DNA of 64,000 bases, taken from Aliishimia sp963922415 (GTDB taxonomy: Bacteria > Pseudomonadota > Alphaproteobacteria > Rhodobacterales > Rhodobacteraceae). Below, piece by piece: positions 8,963 through 17,815 of this stretch. The DNA lies in assembly GCA_963922415.1 (NCBI GenBank), contig CAWUIP010000004.1, forward strand, positions 1 through 64,000. The letters run 5' to 3'. Position numbers and translations under genes: made by a program. The stretch's first letter is position 1. Every line of letters begins with the position of its first letter. The notes under the pieces are model-generated. The model was not told where the DNA came from and ran no database searches. It worked only from the letters and a program-made list of their open reading frames with translations.

Positions 8963-9799
8963 CTAAATCGCGGGCGCAATAATGCTGGCTTTGTCTAAGG
9001 CGGCGCCGATTTTGGCCGAGGTCTTTTGAATGACTTGAAGTGAGCCGAGTGAAATAACCTCATTCAGCGTCATTTCGTCCGCCATCCAAACGAGGCTGAT
9101 TGACCCATGTATCCCGGAATTCGATAGGATCGGCACGGCCAAGGCTGCCAGTTCAGGTCCAGGATCAATCGGCGGATGCCAAAATTTTGCTTCGCGCAAG
9201 CCGTATCCCCGCGATCGCGTGCTTGTGATCTCTTTCGCGAAGTCTCCGCTCTCCATCCTAAGAACATCTTCCTTCGAGCCTGTTTTGCGGATGCATTGCA
9301 GGTGCTTCAAAACTTGGTCGTCGTTCGAAAAAGCAAGTATCGCTCGGCCGTGCGCGGACATCACCATCGATGGACGAATACCCAGAGCAGTGCGCGTTAA
9401 GGCCATTGGACCACGCTGGCGCGTGCTTTCGACAATCTCCAGTCGGCCGGGGCCTTTTAGGGCACAAATCTCTGAGGGCCACCCGACCTGCCGCTTTTTC
9501 AGATCGAGCAGATAGGGTGCTGAAAGCTCTGCAAGCGGATGCGCGCGATTGTCTTGGCCGAGAATGTCACCCAGTGAATGCGATAGTTCGTATCGTCCTT
9601 CGACGATGTTGCGCCGAACCCAGCCTCGGTCTTGAAGCGTAAGGAGGACACGCAGCAATGTTGGGTTGCTTAGTCCAGACGCCTTGCGCAAGTCAGCCAG
9701 CGTCATCTGTCCGCGTTGCGACAGAAGTTCTATAATTTGCAAGCCACGGTGAAGGGCGCGGATTGTCTTGGTCGCGGGCTGATTTTGGTTGCTTGTCAT
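8963..9799 (-). CDS. IclR-family transcriptional regulator
   Basis: This 278-residue protein has the IclR architecture: an N-terminal winged helix (about 13–75, with MTLADLRKASGLSNPTLLRVL as the helix-turn-helix) and a C-terminal effector-binding domain (about 95–270, with a SAHGRAILAF segment typical of the family). It is divergent from the sulfatase gene at 9901. A near-perfect palindrome sits immediately upstream of its start codon, and a related site lies upstream of the OsmC-like gene. It therefore probably autoregulates and controls both transcription units in response to a pathway metabolite. Confidence 0.9.
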   Translation of the reverse strand: MTSNQNQPATKTIRALHRGLQIIELLSQRGQMTLADLRKASGLSNPTLLRVLLTLQDRGWVRRNIVEGRYELSHSLGDILGQDNRAHPLAELSAPYLLDLKKRQVGWPSEICALKGPGRLEIVESTRQRGPMALTRTALGIRPSMVMSAHGRAILAFSNDDQVLKHLQCIRKTGSKEDVLRMESGDFAKEITSTRSRGYGLREAKFWHPPIDPGPELAALAVPILSNSGIHGSISLVWMADEMTLNEVISLGSLQVIQKTSAKIGAALDKASIIAPAI

Positions 9800-9800
9800 T

Positions 9801-9817
9801 GGTCCACCTGGTGGACT
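9801..9817. promoter_or_regulatory. Candidate IclR-family operator, site B
   Basis: GTCCACC-T-GGTGGAC is a 15-bp palindrome with 7-bp perfect arms, lying directly against the iclR-like start codon (9799) and 84 bp before the sulfatase start. Binding would block iclR translation-start transcription and could control the divergent sulfatase promoter. It shares TGGTCCACC-N4-GGAC with site A. Confidence 0.65.
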
Positions 9818-9900
9818 GGATGCTATGATATTCCACAGAAACCAGCAATGCTGCTAGGACTGATGGCGCACAGAACCGCCACGATACTTGGGAGGACGAG

Positions 9901-11544
9901 ATGAACATTTTGTTCATCATGTACGACCAGTTGAGGTTTGATTACCTCAGCTGTGCCGGACATCCGCATTTGCACACGCCGAATTTTGATCGCGTTGCGC
10001 GGATGGGGGTGCGGTTCTCAAATGCTTATGCCCAATCGACCATATGTGGAGCCAGTCGCATGAGCTTCTACACCGGGCGATATGTCTCCTCACATGGCGC
10101 GGCGTGGAACGGGTTTCCCTTACGTGTCGGAGAGCACACCATGGGCGATCATTTGCGCCGTGCGGGTATGGACTGCTGGCTTATTGGCAAGACGCATATG
10201 AAGGCGGACGTGGAGGGTATGGCACGGCTTGGGCTCGCGCCGGACAGTGTCATCGGCGCACGACAAGCCGAATGCGGATTTGATGTCTGGATCCGCGATG
10301 ACGGCCTATGGGGGCAAGGGCCAGACGGGTTCTACGACGAGCGTCGCTCACCCTACAACGAGTACCTGAAATCCAAGGGGTACGCGGCCGAAAACCCTTG
10401 GGCGACCCATGCGAACGCTGGCGTGGACGACAACGGCGACATTGCATCGGGATGGATGTTTGAAAACGCCGACAAACCCGCGAATATCCGAGAAGAGGAC
10501 AGTGAAACCCCTTGGTTAACGCAACGTGCCATCGAATTCATCGAACAGGCCAATGACCCTTGGTGTGCGCATATCAGTTTCATCAAACCTCACTGGCCCT
10601 ACATCGTGCCTGCGCCGTACCATGACATGTATGGGGCCAATCACGTGCCGGCCCCCACGCGACACGACAGTGAGCGCGAAAACCCACACCCTGTTTTCGG
10701 GGCCTACATGGGCAACAGGATCGCGCAGGCCTTTCAGCGCGAAGACGTCCGGCAGAAGGTGATCCCGGCCTATATGGGGTTGATCAAACAATGTGACGAT
10801 CAGCTGGGTGTGCTGCTGGATCATCTGGAGGCGACGGATCGTCTGAAGGACACCATGATTGTCCTGACCTCAGATCATGGAGATTACTTGGGTGACCACT
10901 GGTTGGGAGAAAAGGACCTGTTCCACGACCCGTCCGTTAAAATTCCGATGATCGTCTACGACCCGCGACCAGAAGCAGACGAAACCCGCGGAACGGTTTG
11001 CGAGGCGCTCGTGGAATCCATCGACTTGGCTCCAACGTTTCTGGACGCCGCAGGCGGTGCGGCGGTTCCCCACATTCTCGAAGGCCGCTCGTTGATCCCC
11101 TGGTTACATGGGCAAACGCCGGACTGGCGCGACTATGCGGTGTCCGAGTTCGATTATTCACCGACGCCGCAAGCCACTAAGCTGGGGCTCGAGCCGATGG
11201 AATGTCGCCTGTTTATGGTGTTCGATGGCCGCTTTAAACTTATGCACGCCGAAGGCGGGTTTCGTCCGATGTTGTTTGATTTGCAGAACGATCCAAACGA
11301 ATATCGGGACCTTGCCAAAACGGAGGGTTACGCATCTGAAATTGAACGGCTTTATGGCCTGTTGGCGGATTGGGGACGACGGTGTGCCCAACGGGTGACG
11401 AAATCCGATGATGACATTAAAGCCATGCGCGGTCGGTCGCTTCGCCGCGGAATCCTTCCGTTTTTGGTCGACGGTTCTGAAATACCTGACGAACTGATGG
11501 TGGCCTATCGCGGCCCGGCCAGCAAGACCTACGTGGGGGAGTGA
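9901..11544 (+). CDS. Formylglycine-type sulfatase / phosphonate monoester hydrolase-like enzyme
   Basis: The 547-residue protein belongs to the alkaline phosphatase/sulfatase superfamily. Metal ligands are visible in MYDQLRFD near the N-terminus and in TSDHGDYLGDH (about residues 322–332). The nucleophile motif is CGASR with Cys49, the position converted to formylglycine in type I sulfatases. The Asp-Gln metal pair in place of Asp-Asp resembles phosphonate monoester hydrolases and related choline-sulfatase-like enzymes. A GGGAGG ribosome site precedes the ATG. No signal peptide is seen, so it acts in the cytoplasm after uptake. A sulfate or phosph(on)ate ester substrate fits the alkylsulfatase gene next door. 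A formylglycine-generating enzyme is not seen in the window. Confidence 0.85.
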   Translation: MNILFIMYDQLRFDYLSCAGHPHLHTPNFDRVARMGVRFSNAYAQSTICGASRMSFYTGRYVSSHGAAWNGFPLRVGEHTMGDHLRRAGMDCWLIGKTHMKADVEGMARLGLAPDSVIGARQAECGFDVWIRDDGLWGQGPDGFYDERRSPYNEYLKSKGYAAENPWATHANAGVDDNGDIASGWMFENADKPANIREEDSETPWLTQRAIEFIEQANDPWCAHISFIKPHWPYIVPAPYHDMYGANHVPAPTRHDSERENPHPVFGAYMGNRIAQAFQREDVRQKVIPAYMGLIKQCDDQLGVLLDHLEATDRLKDTMIVLTSDHGDYLGDHWLGEKDLFHDPSVKIPMIVYDPRPEADETRGTVCEALVESIDLAPTFLDAAGGAAVPHILEGRSLIPWLHGQTPDWRDYAVSEFDYSPTPQATKLGLEPMECRLFMVFDGRFKLMHAEGGFRPMLFDLQNDPNEYRDLAKTEGYASEIERLYGLLADWGRRCAQRVTKSDDDIKAMRGRSLRRGILPFLVDGSEIPDELMVAYRGPASKTYVGE

Positions 11545-11547
11545 GCC

Positions 11548-12810
11548 ATGCCAAACCAAGCTTTGGTCGCGCATAACGACACCCAGTTCCAAAAGCAGGT
11601 GGTGGAGTTGGCCCCAGGCCTCTGGACCGCCGTTGGTTTTGCGGCGTCCACACAGCATATGGTTGAGGGCGACGGGACAGTCACGATAATCGACACCTCT
11701 GAAAGCACTGGAGCTGCGTTAAACGTGCTGGCAGCCTTCCGCGCGCGTTCCGATAAGCCCGTCGGCCGCATCATTTATACGCATAGCCACCGGGATCACA
11801 TTTCTGGCGCGAGCGTCTTCTGCGAAGGTCGTGATGTGCCGATCTTGGCAAGTGCTGCGTTTGACTCTGACCTCGTCGGACAAGATGCGACCCGCATTGC
11901 ACCCAACAAAGCGCTTGGCCGTCGGACCATGGCACAGTTTGGAATAGGGCTCACCTCCGAGCAGCTTATTTCACTGGGCTGCGGACCGGGCGACCGTCCG
12001 ATGGAGGGCATGGGCGCAGGGCATATCCCGCCGACATGGCTGATCGCGGAGGACCAAGACATCGACCTGGACGGCGTGGCGGCGCGCCTGATCCACGCGC
12101 CGGGCGAGACGGCGGATCACATGGCGGTGTGGTTGCCCGATGCCAAGGTCCTGTTCCCAGGCGATAATTGGTATCATGCCTTCCCGAACCTCTATGCCAT
12201 TCGCGGCACGCCGTACCGTGATTTCGCTGCTTGGGCAGACAGTTTAGCGATGTTGGCCGAACTTGGGGCTGAGGTTATGGCACCGGGTCACACGCAACCC
12301 GTTTTTGGTGCGGAGAAAGTCCGCGAGGTCCTTCTGAGCACGCGGGATGCTATCCTCCACGTTATGCGTCATACGGCAGACGGTATGAACGCGGGTTTGG
12401 CGATGGATGACATCGTGGCAACCCTGGCGTTGCCCGATGGCCTGGCCGAAAAACCGTGGTTGGGAGAGTTTTACGGCAAGGCATCGTGGTCGGCTCGAGC
12501 CTTCGCCTGCGGGACCCTGGGGTGGTACGACGGCAATCCGACCCATCTCGGCACGCTTTCTACAGCCGACCGCGCGCGCAACATGGCCGAGCTTGCGGGC
12601 GGGACCGAGGCACTTTGGGCGCACGCCGAGGAAACAGGTGATTTGCAGTGGCGGCTTGAATTGTGTGATCACTTGATTGCACTTGGCCAAGCCGCGCAAA
12701 GCCTCAAGGCCGATACCCTGGAGGCGCTGGCCGAGGTGGAAATCAACGCGACCGCGCGCAACACTTATCTGTGGGAGGCCAAGAAGCTGCGCGAAGAGGG
12801 CGGCTCATGA
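11548..12810 (+). CDS. Metallo-beta-lactamase-fold alkyl sulfatase-like hydrolase
   Basis: The protein has 420 residues. The N-terminal half has the metallo-beta-lactamase zinc motif THSHRDH (His79, His81, Asp83, His84), further ligands in PGETADH and FPGDNW, and the APGH segment. The C-terminal half (about 260–400) looks like the alkyl-sulfatase dimerisation domain. This matches the SdsA1/BDS1 class of zinc alkylsulfatases, but it is shorter than the usual 600-plus residues because the C-terminal SCP2-like domain is missing. It starts 3 bp after the sulfatase stop, so two mechanistically unrelated sulfatases are translated together. The 3' end overlaps the permease start by ATGA. Confidence 0.85.
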   Translation: MPNQALVAHNDTQFQKQVVELAPGLWTAVGFAASTQHMVEGDGTVTIIDTSESTGAALNVLAAFRARSDKPVGRIIYTHSHRDHISGASVFCEGRDVPILASAAFDSDLVGQDATRIAPNKALGRRTMAQFGIGLTSEQLISLGCGPGDRPMEGMGAGHIPPTWLIAEDQDIDLDGVAARLIHAPGETADHMAVWLPDAKVLFPGDNWYHAFPNLYAIRGTPYRDFAAWADSLAMLAELGAEVMAPGHTQPVFGAEKVREVLLSTRDAILHVMRHTADGMNAGLAMDDIVATLALPDGLAEKPWLGEFYGKASWSARAFACGTLGWYDGNPTHLGTLSTADRARNMAELAGGTEALWAHAEETGDLQWRLELCDHLIALGQAAQSLKADTLEALAEVEINATARNTYLWEAKKLREEGGS

Positions 12811-14903
12811 GCGAGGTCACCACAACAAAACGCTTTGGCGACGTGATTGCCTTTGCGTTTACGCTGGTCATCCTCACTTATGCGGCCTCGGGCCCCCTAA
12901 CAGAACTCGTGCGCTGGTTCATCGAAACCACGACCCCTGACTTCGAAGACCTGTCGCGCCGGGATCGGCGCATGCTGTTTCGCGAGCACCCCCTTGGCGC
13001 TGCGTTCCGAAGCTTTGAGCAGGCGTTTCTGCTCCCAACGGGGCTGATTCTTGGACTGCCGCTGCTGTTTGCTTTTGTGATCTCTTACCTTGGTGTCGAC
13101 CGCACAACGGATTGGGCCAAGTGGGGAGGCGCGGGGCTTTCGACCGTTGTCCTGTCGCTTTGGATCGTGGGCCTGTTTGCGGTGGATGGCGGCGCGCTGC
13201 CGTCTGCCAAACCCCTGGACTTTCTTTGGTTTCCCTTGGCCACCGTGCTGGTTCTGTACCTGACCTGGCGCATGTTCGGGACCTTCATCATGGGGTTTTG
13301 CCTGTTCTGGGTGGTTTACTTCTTTGTCCGTGGCCTGCTGCCAGACTGGACCGGCATCCTTGCTGGATCGGAATCAACGTTCTCGCAAAGCATGCGATCC
13401 ATGGTTTTGAACTTCTGGTCGCAAACCGGGGGTATGTTTGGGCAACCTCTGCAGGTGGTCTCCGGCAACGTGCTGATCTTCATCGTGTTCGGTGCCGTGC
13501 TTATGGCGAGCGGCGCGGGCGGCTTGTTGATGAAGATCGCAAATCGCCTAACAGGTCGGTTCACGGGTGGCGCAGCTCATGCCGCGGTTGCCAGTTCCGC
13601 GCTTTTTGGCACGCTGAGCGGGGCGGCGATATCCAATGTCGTCTCAACGGGCGTGATGACAATTCCAGTGATCAAAAAGTCCGGATTTAAGCCCGCGTTT
13701 TCTGCTGCCGTGGAAGCGGCGGCTTCAACCGGCGGGCAGGTCATGCCACCTGTGATGGGTGTCGTGGCCTTCTTCGTGGCGGGTCAAATCGGCTTGGAAT
13801 ACCGCTACATCGTCGTTGCCGCGATCATTCCGGCGATCTTTTTCTACCTCGGCACATTCATGACGGTCTATTTCGAAGCCCGCCGCCAAGGTGTTGGGCC
13901 ATTGCCGGTCGAAAATCGCCCAAAGCTTACGTCCGTTGAGCTGGTGCAGTGTCTTGTGTTTATCCTGCCGCTTGGTGTTTTGAGCTACTTTTTGTTTGCT
14001 CAGCCATCGGTGCAGAAGGCAGGTTTTTACGGGTTCCTTGTCGCCCTCGCCAGCGCCCTCGTTTTGTTTAAGGGCTTCCGGAATTGGCACAGCATCTACC
14101 AAGCTTTTGTGGGCGCTGGACGGATGTCGGCGGCGATCATCGTTATCGTGGCGGCCATCGGCCTGATTGTGGGGTTAATACAGGTCTCTGGCTTCAGCGG
14201 GCGGTTATCGCTTTTGCTGGCGCAACTGGCCAGTGGCCCGCTCCTCACAACGCTGATTGTTGTTGCGCTGGGGGCCATTGTGCTTGGGATGGGTCTTCCG
14301 CCAGGAGCCACCTACTTCATCATCGTTATCGCGCTCAGTTCGGGGATCGAAGCGGTTGGGATCGCGCCACTGACCCTGCATCTCTTTGTGGTCTTCTTTG
14401 CCGTGATATCGACCGTCACACCGCCAGTTGCGCTCGCCGCCTTCGCGGCGGCACCCATTGCCGGTGCAGACCCTGTTCAAACCGGGTTTCAGGCGGCCCG
14501 CCTTTCACTTGCGGGTTTCTTGATACCGTTTGTCTTCGTCTACCACCCTGCCGTTCTCTATAAACTTCAGGTCTTGTTCGTTTGGTTTGGCGGCGAGTTG
14601 CCGACGTCGAAGGCCATGATCGACATCGGATCGGTGTCGTGGTTTGACCTCGGCTGGATCGTTCTGGCCTTTACGCTGGCCATGTGGCTTTTGACCTCAG
14701 CTCTGACCGGATATGAGAAGAACAAACTGCATGGGATCGAACGCATCCTGCGGGTGGCCGCGGGCATCAGTATCTTGTTGCCGAATATCCTTTTTGCTCT
14801 GCCGGCGGCGTGCATCGGCGCAGCGCTGATCGTCCTACATCGCTTTCTTGGCGGTGCGCCGTCAAGAGTCGAAACAACTGCATCAAAAAACGCAAATACG
14901 TAA
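12807..14903 (+). CDS. TAXI-type TRAP transporter fused permease
   Basis: ATG 12807 overlaps the preceding stop as ATGA and gives 698 residues. The protein is almost wholly hydrophobic, with around 16–18 predicted membrane segments. It fuses the small (4TM) and large (12TM) TRAP subunits, as TAXI systems do. The large-subunit signature is visible in the GTLSGAAISNVVSTGVMTIP segment and in GMGLPPGATY. It would import an organic anion with Na+ or H+, using the binding protein encoded just downstream. TAXI-TRAP genes are reported beside the catabolic reductive dehalogenase of Comamonas, which supports a role in halogenated substrate uptake here. Confidence 0.9.
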   Translation: MSEVTTTKRFGDVIAFAFTLVILTYAASGPLTELVRWFIETTTPDFEDLSRRDRRMLFREHPLGAAFRSFEQAFLLPTGLILGLPLLFAFVISYLGVDRTTDWAKWGGAGLSTVVLSLWIVGLFAVDGGALPSAKPLDFLWFPLATVLVLYLTWRMFGTFIMGFCLFWVVYFFVRGLLPDWTGILAGSESTFSQSMRSMVLNFWSQTGGMFGQPLQVVSGNVLIFIVFGAVLMASGAGGLLMKIANRLTGRFTGGAAHAAVASSALFGTLSGAAISNVVSTGVMTIPVIKKSGFKPAFSAAVEAAASTGGQVMPPVMGVVAFFVAGQIGLEYRYIVVAAIIPAIFFYLGTFMTVYFEARRQGVGPLPVENRPKLTSVELVQCLVFILPLGVLSYFLFAQPSVQKAGFYGFLVALASALVLFKGFRNWHSIYQAFVGAGRMSAAIIVIVAAIGLIVGLIQVSGFSGRLSLLLAQLASGPLLTTLIVVALGAIVLGMGLPPGATYFIIVIALSSGIEAVGIAPLTLHLFVVFFAVISTVTPPVALAAFAAAPIAGADPVQTGFQAARLSLAGFLIPFVFVYHPAVLYKLQVLFVWFGGELPTSKAMIDIGSVSWFDLGWIVLAFTLAMWLLTSALTGYEKNKLHGIERILRVAAGISILLPNILFALPAACIGAALIVLHRFLGGAPSRVETTASKNANT

Positions 14904-14915
14904 CGGGAGGAACAC

Positions 14916-15890
14916 ATGCGTAGCACACTAGCAGGATTGTCCATCGGGCTGGCGGCCACCGCGGCGCTGGCCGAGGATCAAACCCTAAAAATGGCCACTA
15001 TCGCGCCAAGCTTGGGCCAAGCAATCACCATGGCGACATTCGCCAACGTTGTAACGGACAACCTTGACGGCGTCGCGATTGAAGTGTCGGCAGGTGGTGC
15101 CGCGACGCTCCACATGATGGAGGTTGCGCGCGGCAACCTCGACTTGTCGATGACGAGCCCGGTTGTCTACAACCTCATGGCCGGCGGCAAGCGGATGTAC
15201 GCAAATCAGGCCGACGCGCCGGAGCTTGCGGAAAACCTCGACCTTCTGATGTGGTTCCCTTACGGGGCCTATCACTTCGCGGTTCGTGCCGACAGTGACA
15301 TCGAATTGCTGGATGACATCGAAGGGGCGACGGTCTTTCTCGGTCCTCAAGGCGGCGGTGCCTACAACGCCTCGCGCGGTTGGATTGAGGCCACAACAGG
15401 CCTCGTGGTTGGCGAAGACTACGATGCGATCAAGGCCAATTGGCAGACCGGCTTTCAGGCCTTTATGGACGGCAAGATCGATGTCTACGTGAATGGCTGT
15501 CTGGACCCCTGCGGCCAATTCATTCAGTTCACCGAAACCGAAGACGTCCGGTTTCTAGGGCCGGAAAGCGATCAGGGCGAAGCCGTCGATAAGTACCTTG
15601 GCAAGTGGCGCTATCGCGCTGAGGTGCCAGCAGGGCTCTATGCCAGTCAAAAGAACCAGGCCGCTGTCACGTCCTTTGACACGGCGGTTGGCATTGCCGT
15701 GCGCGGCGATCTTGACGAGGAAACCGTCTACCAGCTCACGAAAACCTTTTGGGATAATATCGACCAGGTGACATCTGAGGCGCCTTGGGCGAAGGCAATT
15801 GATATCAATTTCGCCGCGTCAAAACGCGGTATGATGGAACTGCATCCCGGTGCCGCACGCTACTACAAAGAGGTTGGCGCAATAGAGTGA
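14916..15890 (+). CDS. TAXI-family TRAP transporter solute-binding protein
   Basis: This 324-residue protein has a signal peptide (cleavage after AALA, about residue 19), then a TAXI periplasmic binding fold with a GGAATLHMMEVARGNLDL segment near residue 60 and a GPQGGGAYNASR segment near 146. It follows the permease by 12 bp behind a GGGAGG ribosome site. It should deliver the substrate to the fused permease across the inner membrane. A strong terminator follows, so it closes the sulfatase–transporter operon. Confidence 0.9.
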   Translation: MRSTLAGLSIGLAATAALAEDQTLKMATIAPSLGQAITMATFANVVTDNLDGVAIEVSAGGAATLHMMEVARGNLDLSMTSPVVYNLMAGGKRMYANQADAPELAENLDLLMWFPYGAYHFAVRADSDIELLDDIEGATVFLGPQGGGAYNASRGWIEATTGLVVGEDYDAIKANWQTGFQAFMDGKIDVYVNGCLDPCGQFIQFTETEDVRFLGPESDQGEAVDKYLGKWRYRAEVPAGLYASQKNQAAVTSFDTAVGIAVRGDLDEETVYQLTKTFWDNIDQVTSEAPWAKAIDINFAASKRGMMELHPGAARYYKEVGAIE

Positions 15891-15898
15891 CCCACGTG

Positions 15899-15930
15899 AC
15901 GGCGGGGCGCCTGTCCCGCCGTTCTGTTTT
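15899..15930 (+). terminator. Rho-independent terminator after the TAXI binding protein
   Basis: ACGGCGGG (15899–15906) pairs perfectly with CCCGCCGT (15915–15922) around an 8-nt loop, followed by TCTGTTTT. It separates the transporter operon from the NTF2–aminotransferase–dehalogenase genes. Confidence 0.8.
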
Positions 15931-15954
15931 GGGTGGAAGTATCGAGGTTTGCCA

Positions 15955-16323
15955 ATGTCCGCTGATGATTTCGCCGAGATAGAACGGGTTATCGTCACTT
16001 ATGTCGAAAGCTACATCCAAGCAGATGTAGAGACCTTGCGCGGCGTGTTCGCCGATGACGCCGTCATGTTCGGATATGTCGGTGATCGTCTGGTCGAGGG
16101 CACACCCGATGTATTTATTGAGAACGTCGGCAAGGCACCCGCGATCGCTTCAACGGAAGCCACGCCAACATACGACATTGGTCATGTTGAGATCAGAGGC
16201 AATGCGGCGTCGGCGACGATCCAAGAGTACGGCTTTGGTGATTTGAACTTTACCGACTTCATGCATCTCCTCAAACGGGATGGTGCCTGGAAGATCGTCA
16301 GTAAGACGTTCTCGACCTTCTGA
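15955..16323 (+). CDS. NTF2-like (SnoaL/lumazine-binding type) small protein
   Basis: The protein has 122 residues. The opening helices (DFAEIERVIVTYVESYIQAD) and the FADDAVMFG strand, followed by a curved sheet ending in DGAWKIVSKTF, fit the NTF2-like cone fold. These folds include isomerases, cyclases and dehydratases as well as simple binding proteins, so no reaction can be named. It lies 18 bp before the aminotransferase gene and is transcribed with it. It could act on a pathway intermediate. Confidence 0.7.
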   Translation: MSADDFAEIERVIVTYVESYIQADVETLRGVFADDAVMFGYVGDRLVEGTPDVFIENVGKAPAIASTEATPTYDIGHVEIRGNAASATIQEYGFGDLNFTDFMHLLKRDGAWKIVSKTFSTF

Positions 16324-16341
16324 AGCAAGCAGGGACACCGA

Positions 16342-17712
16342 ATGGCAAATGCCCTTAATGCAGAGACGAACGCATGGATCGCACGCGACGCAGCCGTCCT
16401 TCAGCATCCTGGAGGTGGGGGTAATGAACACACGCTGTTCCTGACACGCGGGGAAGGGTGCTATGTCTGGGATATGGATGGCCTCAGATACCTGGACGCA
16501 CAAGGCGGCGCTTGGCTCAACAAGGTGGGCTACGGCCGAAAGGACTTGGCGCAGGTCGCAGCGGACCAAATGGCCCGCTTCGGCACGTTCTCGATAGGGT
16601 TTGACTACGCGAATACGGCGTCTGTCGAGTTTGCTGAAAAACTTGTCGAGCGGGCACCGGAAAATATCTCAAAGGTGCGTTTTGCAACGGGTGGCGGGGA
16701 AGCAGACGATCACGCGCTGCAGCTCGCGCGCCTCTATCAATCGCGAAAAGGTTTTCCTAAGCGTCGTAAGATCTTGGTTCACCGAGAGGCCTATCACGGT
16801 GGGACGATGGCCGGGGTGGAGTTGACCGGCGGGCGCCCCGGGATTGCTGACGTGTCCGACGACGTGATTTTTTTGACGCCTCCAAGACCGTATCACACGG
16901 AGCTTTATGGCTACCGCGATATGACCGAGTTTTGCGTGGAAGAGTTGCGGCGCGTTATTGCCCACCATGGGGCCGACAGCATCGCCGCAATGTTCGCAGA
17001 GGTCATGATCGGACCCGGAGGGATGATCCCGTTGCCGGACGACTACTGGCCTGCGATGACTGCGGTTTTGAAAGATAACGGCATTCTGTTTGTGGCGGAT
17101 GAGGTGGTCACCGGTTTTGGGCGGGCCGGCGAGTGGTTCATGTCAGGCGCTCTTGGGCTAGAGCCCGATATGATCGTCTTAGCCAAAGGCATCTGCAGTG
17201 GTTACGTGCCGATGGCTGCTGTGCTTTTAAGCGAAGAGATTGCCGAGATGGTCAACGGCTTCGGCCCAGGCAATTCCTATGCGGGCCATGCTGTGGGGGC
17301 CGCAGTCGGGTCCGCACATATCGACATTATCGAAGACGAAGAGCTGTTGGAAAACAGCAGAGCGCGCGGTGCACAATTCCTTGAAGAACTTGCGCCGCTC
17401 GAAGATCACCCTTTTGTCGGCAACATTCGGGGTCGCGGTTTGATGATGGGGATCGAACTCGTATCAGACAAACAAACGCGCATGCCTTTGCTCAAAGATG
17501 CGCCCTGGCTCTTTGTCGACCTTCCGCGATACATGCGCGCCAAACATGGCGTTTTGCTGGGACTGCGCGGCAGTGTGATCCTTCTGACGCCGCCCTTGGT
17601 CATTGATGCCGACGATGTGTCAGTGTTGTGTCGCGCATTGATCAGGACAATCAACACAATTGACGTCCATTCTCTTCGATTGCCGTCTCTAACAGGGGTG
17701 GACGCAGTGTGA
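16342..17712 (+). CDS. Class III (omega) aminotransferase
   Basis: This 456-residue protein is a PLP-dependent fold type I enzyme of subgroup III. The ATGGGEADDHALQLAR segment, the VADEVVTGFGR motif with the PLP-ring Asp, and the AKGICSGYVP motif holding the Schiff-base lysine (about Lys282) are visible. Relatives move amino groups from omega-amino acids, amines or taurine to pyruvate or 2-oxoglutarate. In this cluster it may deaminate an amine side chain before or after dehalogenation. That role is inferred from position only. Confidence 0.9.
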   Translation: MANALNAETNAWIARDAAVLQHPGGGGNEHTLFLTRGEGCYVWDMDGLRYLDAQGGAWLNKVGYGRKDLAQVAADQMARFGTFSIGFDYANTASVEFAEKLVERAPENISKVRFATGGGEADDHALQLARLYQSRKGFPKRRKILVHREAYHGGTMAGVELTGGRPGIADVSDDVIFLTPPRPYHTELYGYRDMTEFCVEELRRVIAHHGADSIAAMFAEVMIGPGGMIPLPDDYWPAMTAVLKDNGILFVADEVVTGFGRAGEWFMSGALGLEPDMIVLAKGICSGYVPMAAVLLSEEIAEMVNGFGPGNSYAGHAVGAAVGSAHIDIIEDEELLENSRARGAQFLEELAPLEDHPFVGNIRGRGLMMGIELVSDKQTRMPLLKDAPWLFVDLPRYMRAKHGVLLGLRGSVILLTPPLVIDADDVSVLCRALIRTINTIDVHSLRLPSLTGVDAV

Positions 17713-17815
17713 TGACGCGGCGGCGACCAGAATTTAGCTCTACACGGACCAGTCGCCCGAATATTGCAGTCGATGCAAAGCAGCTAAATGCTGCAAAAAC
17801 GGAAGGATGTCGACG

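Noticed and set aside
17713..17815. A third IclR operator or a cobalamin riboswitch before the dehalogenase gene
   Set aside because: Only a half-site (GGACCAG) is present and none of the conserved B12-box sequence could be seen.
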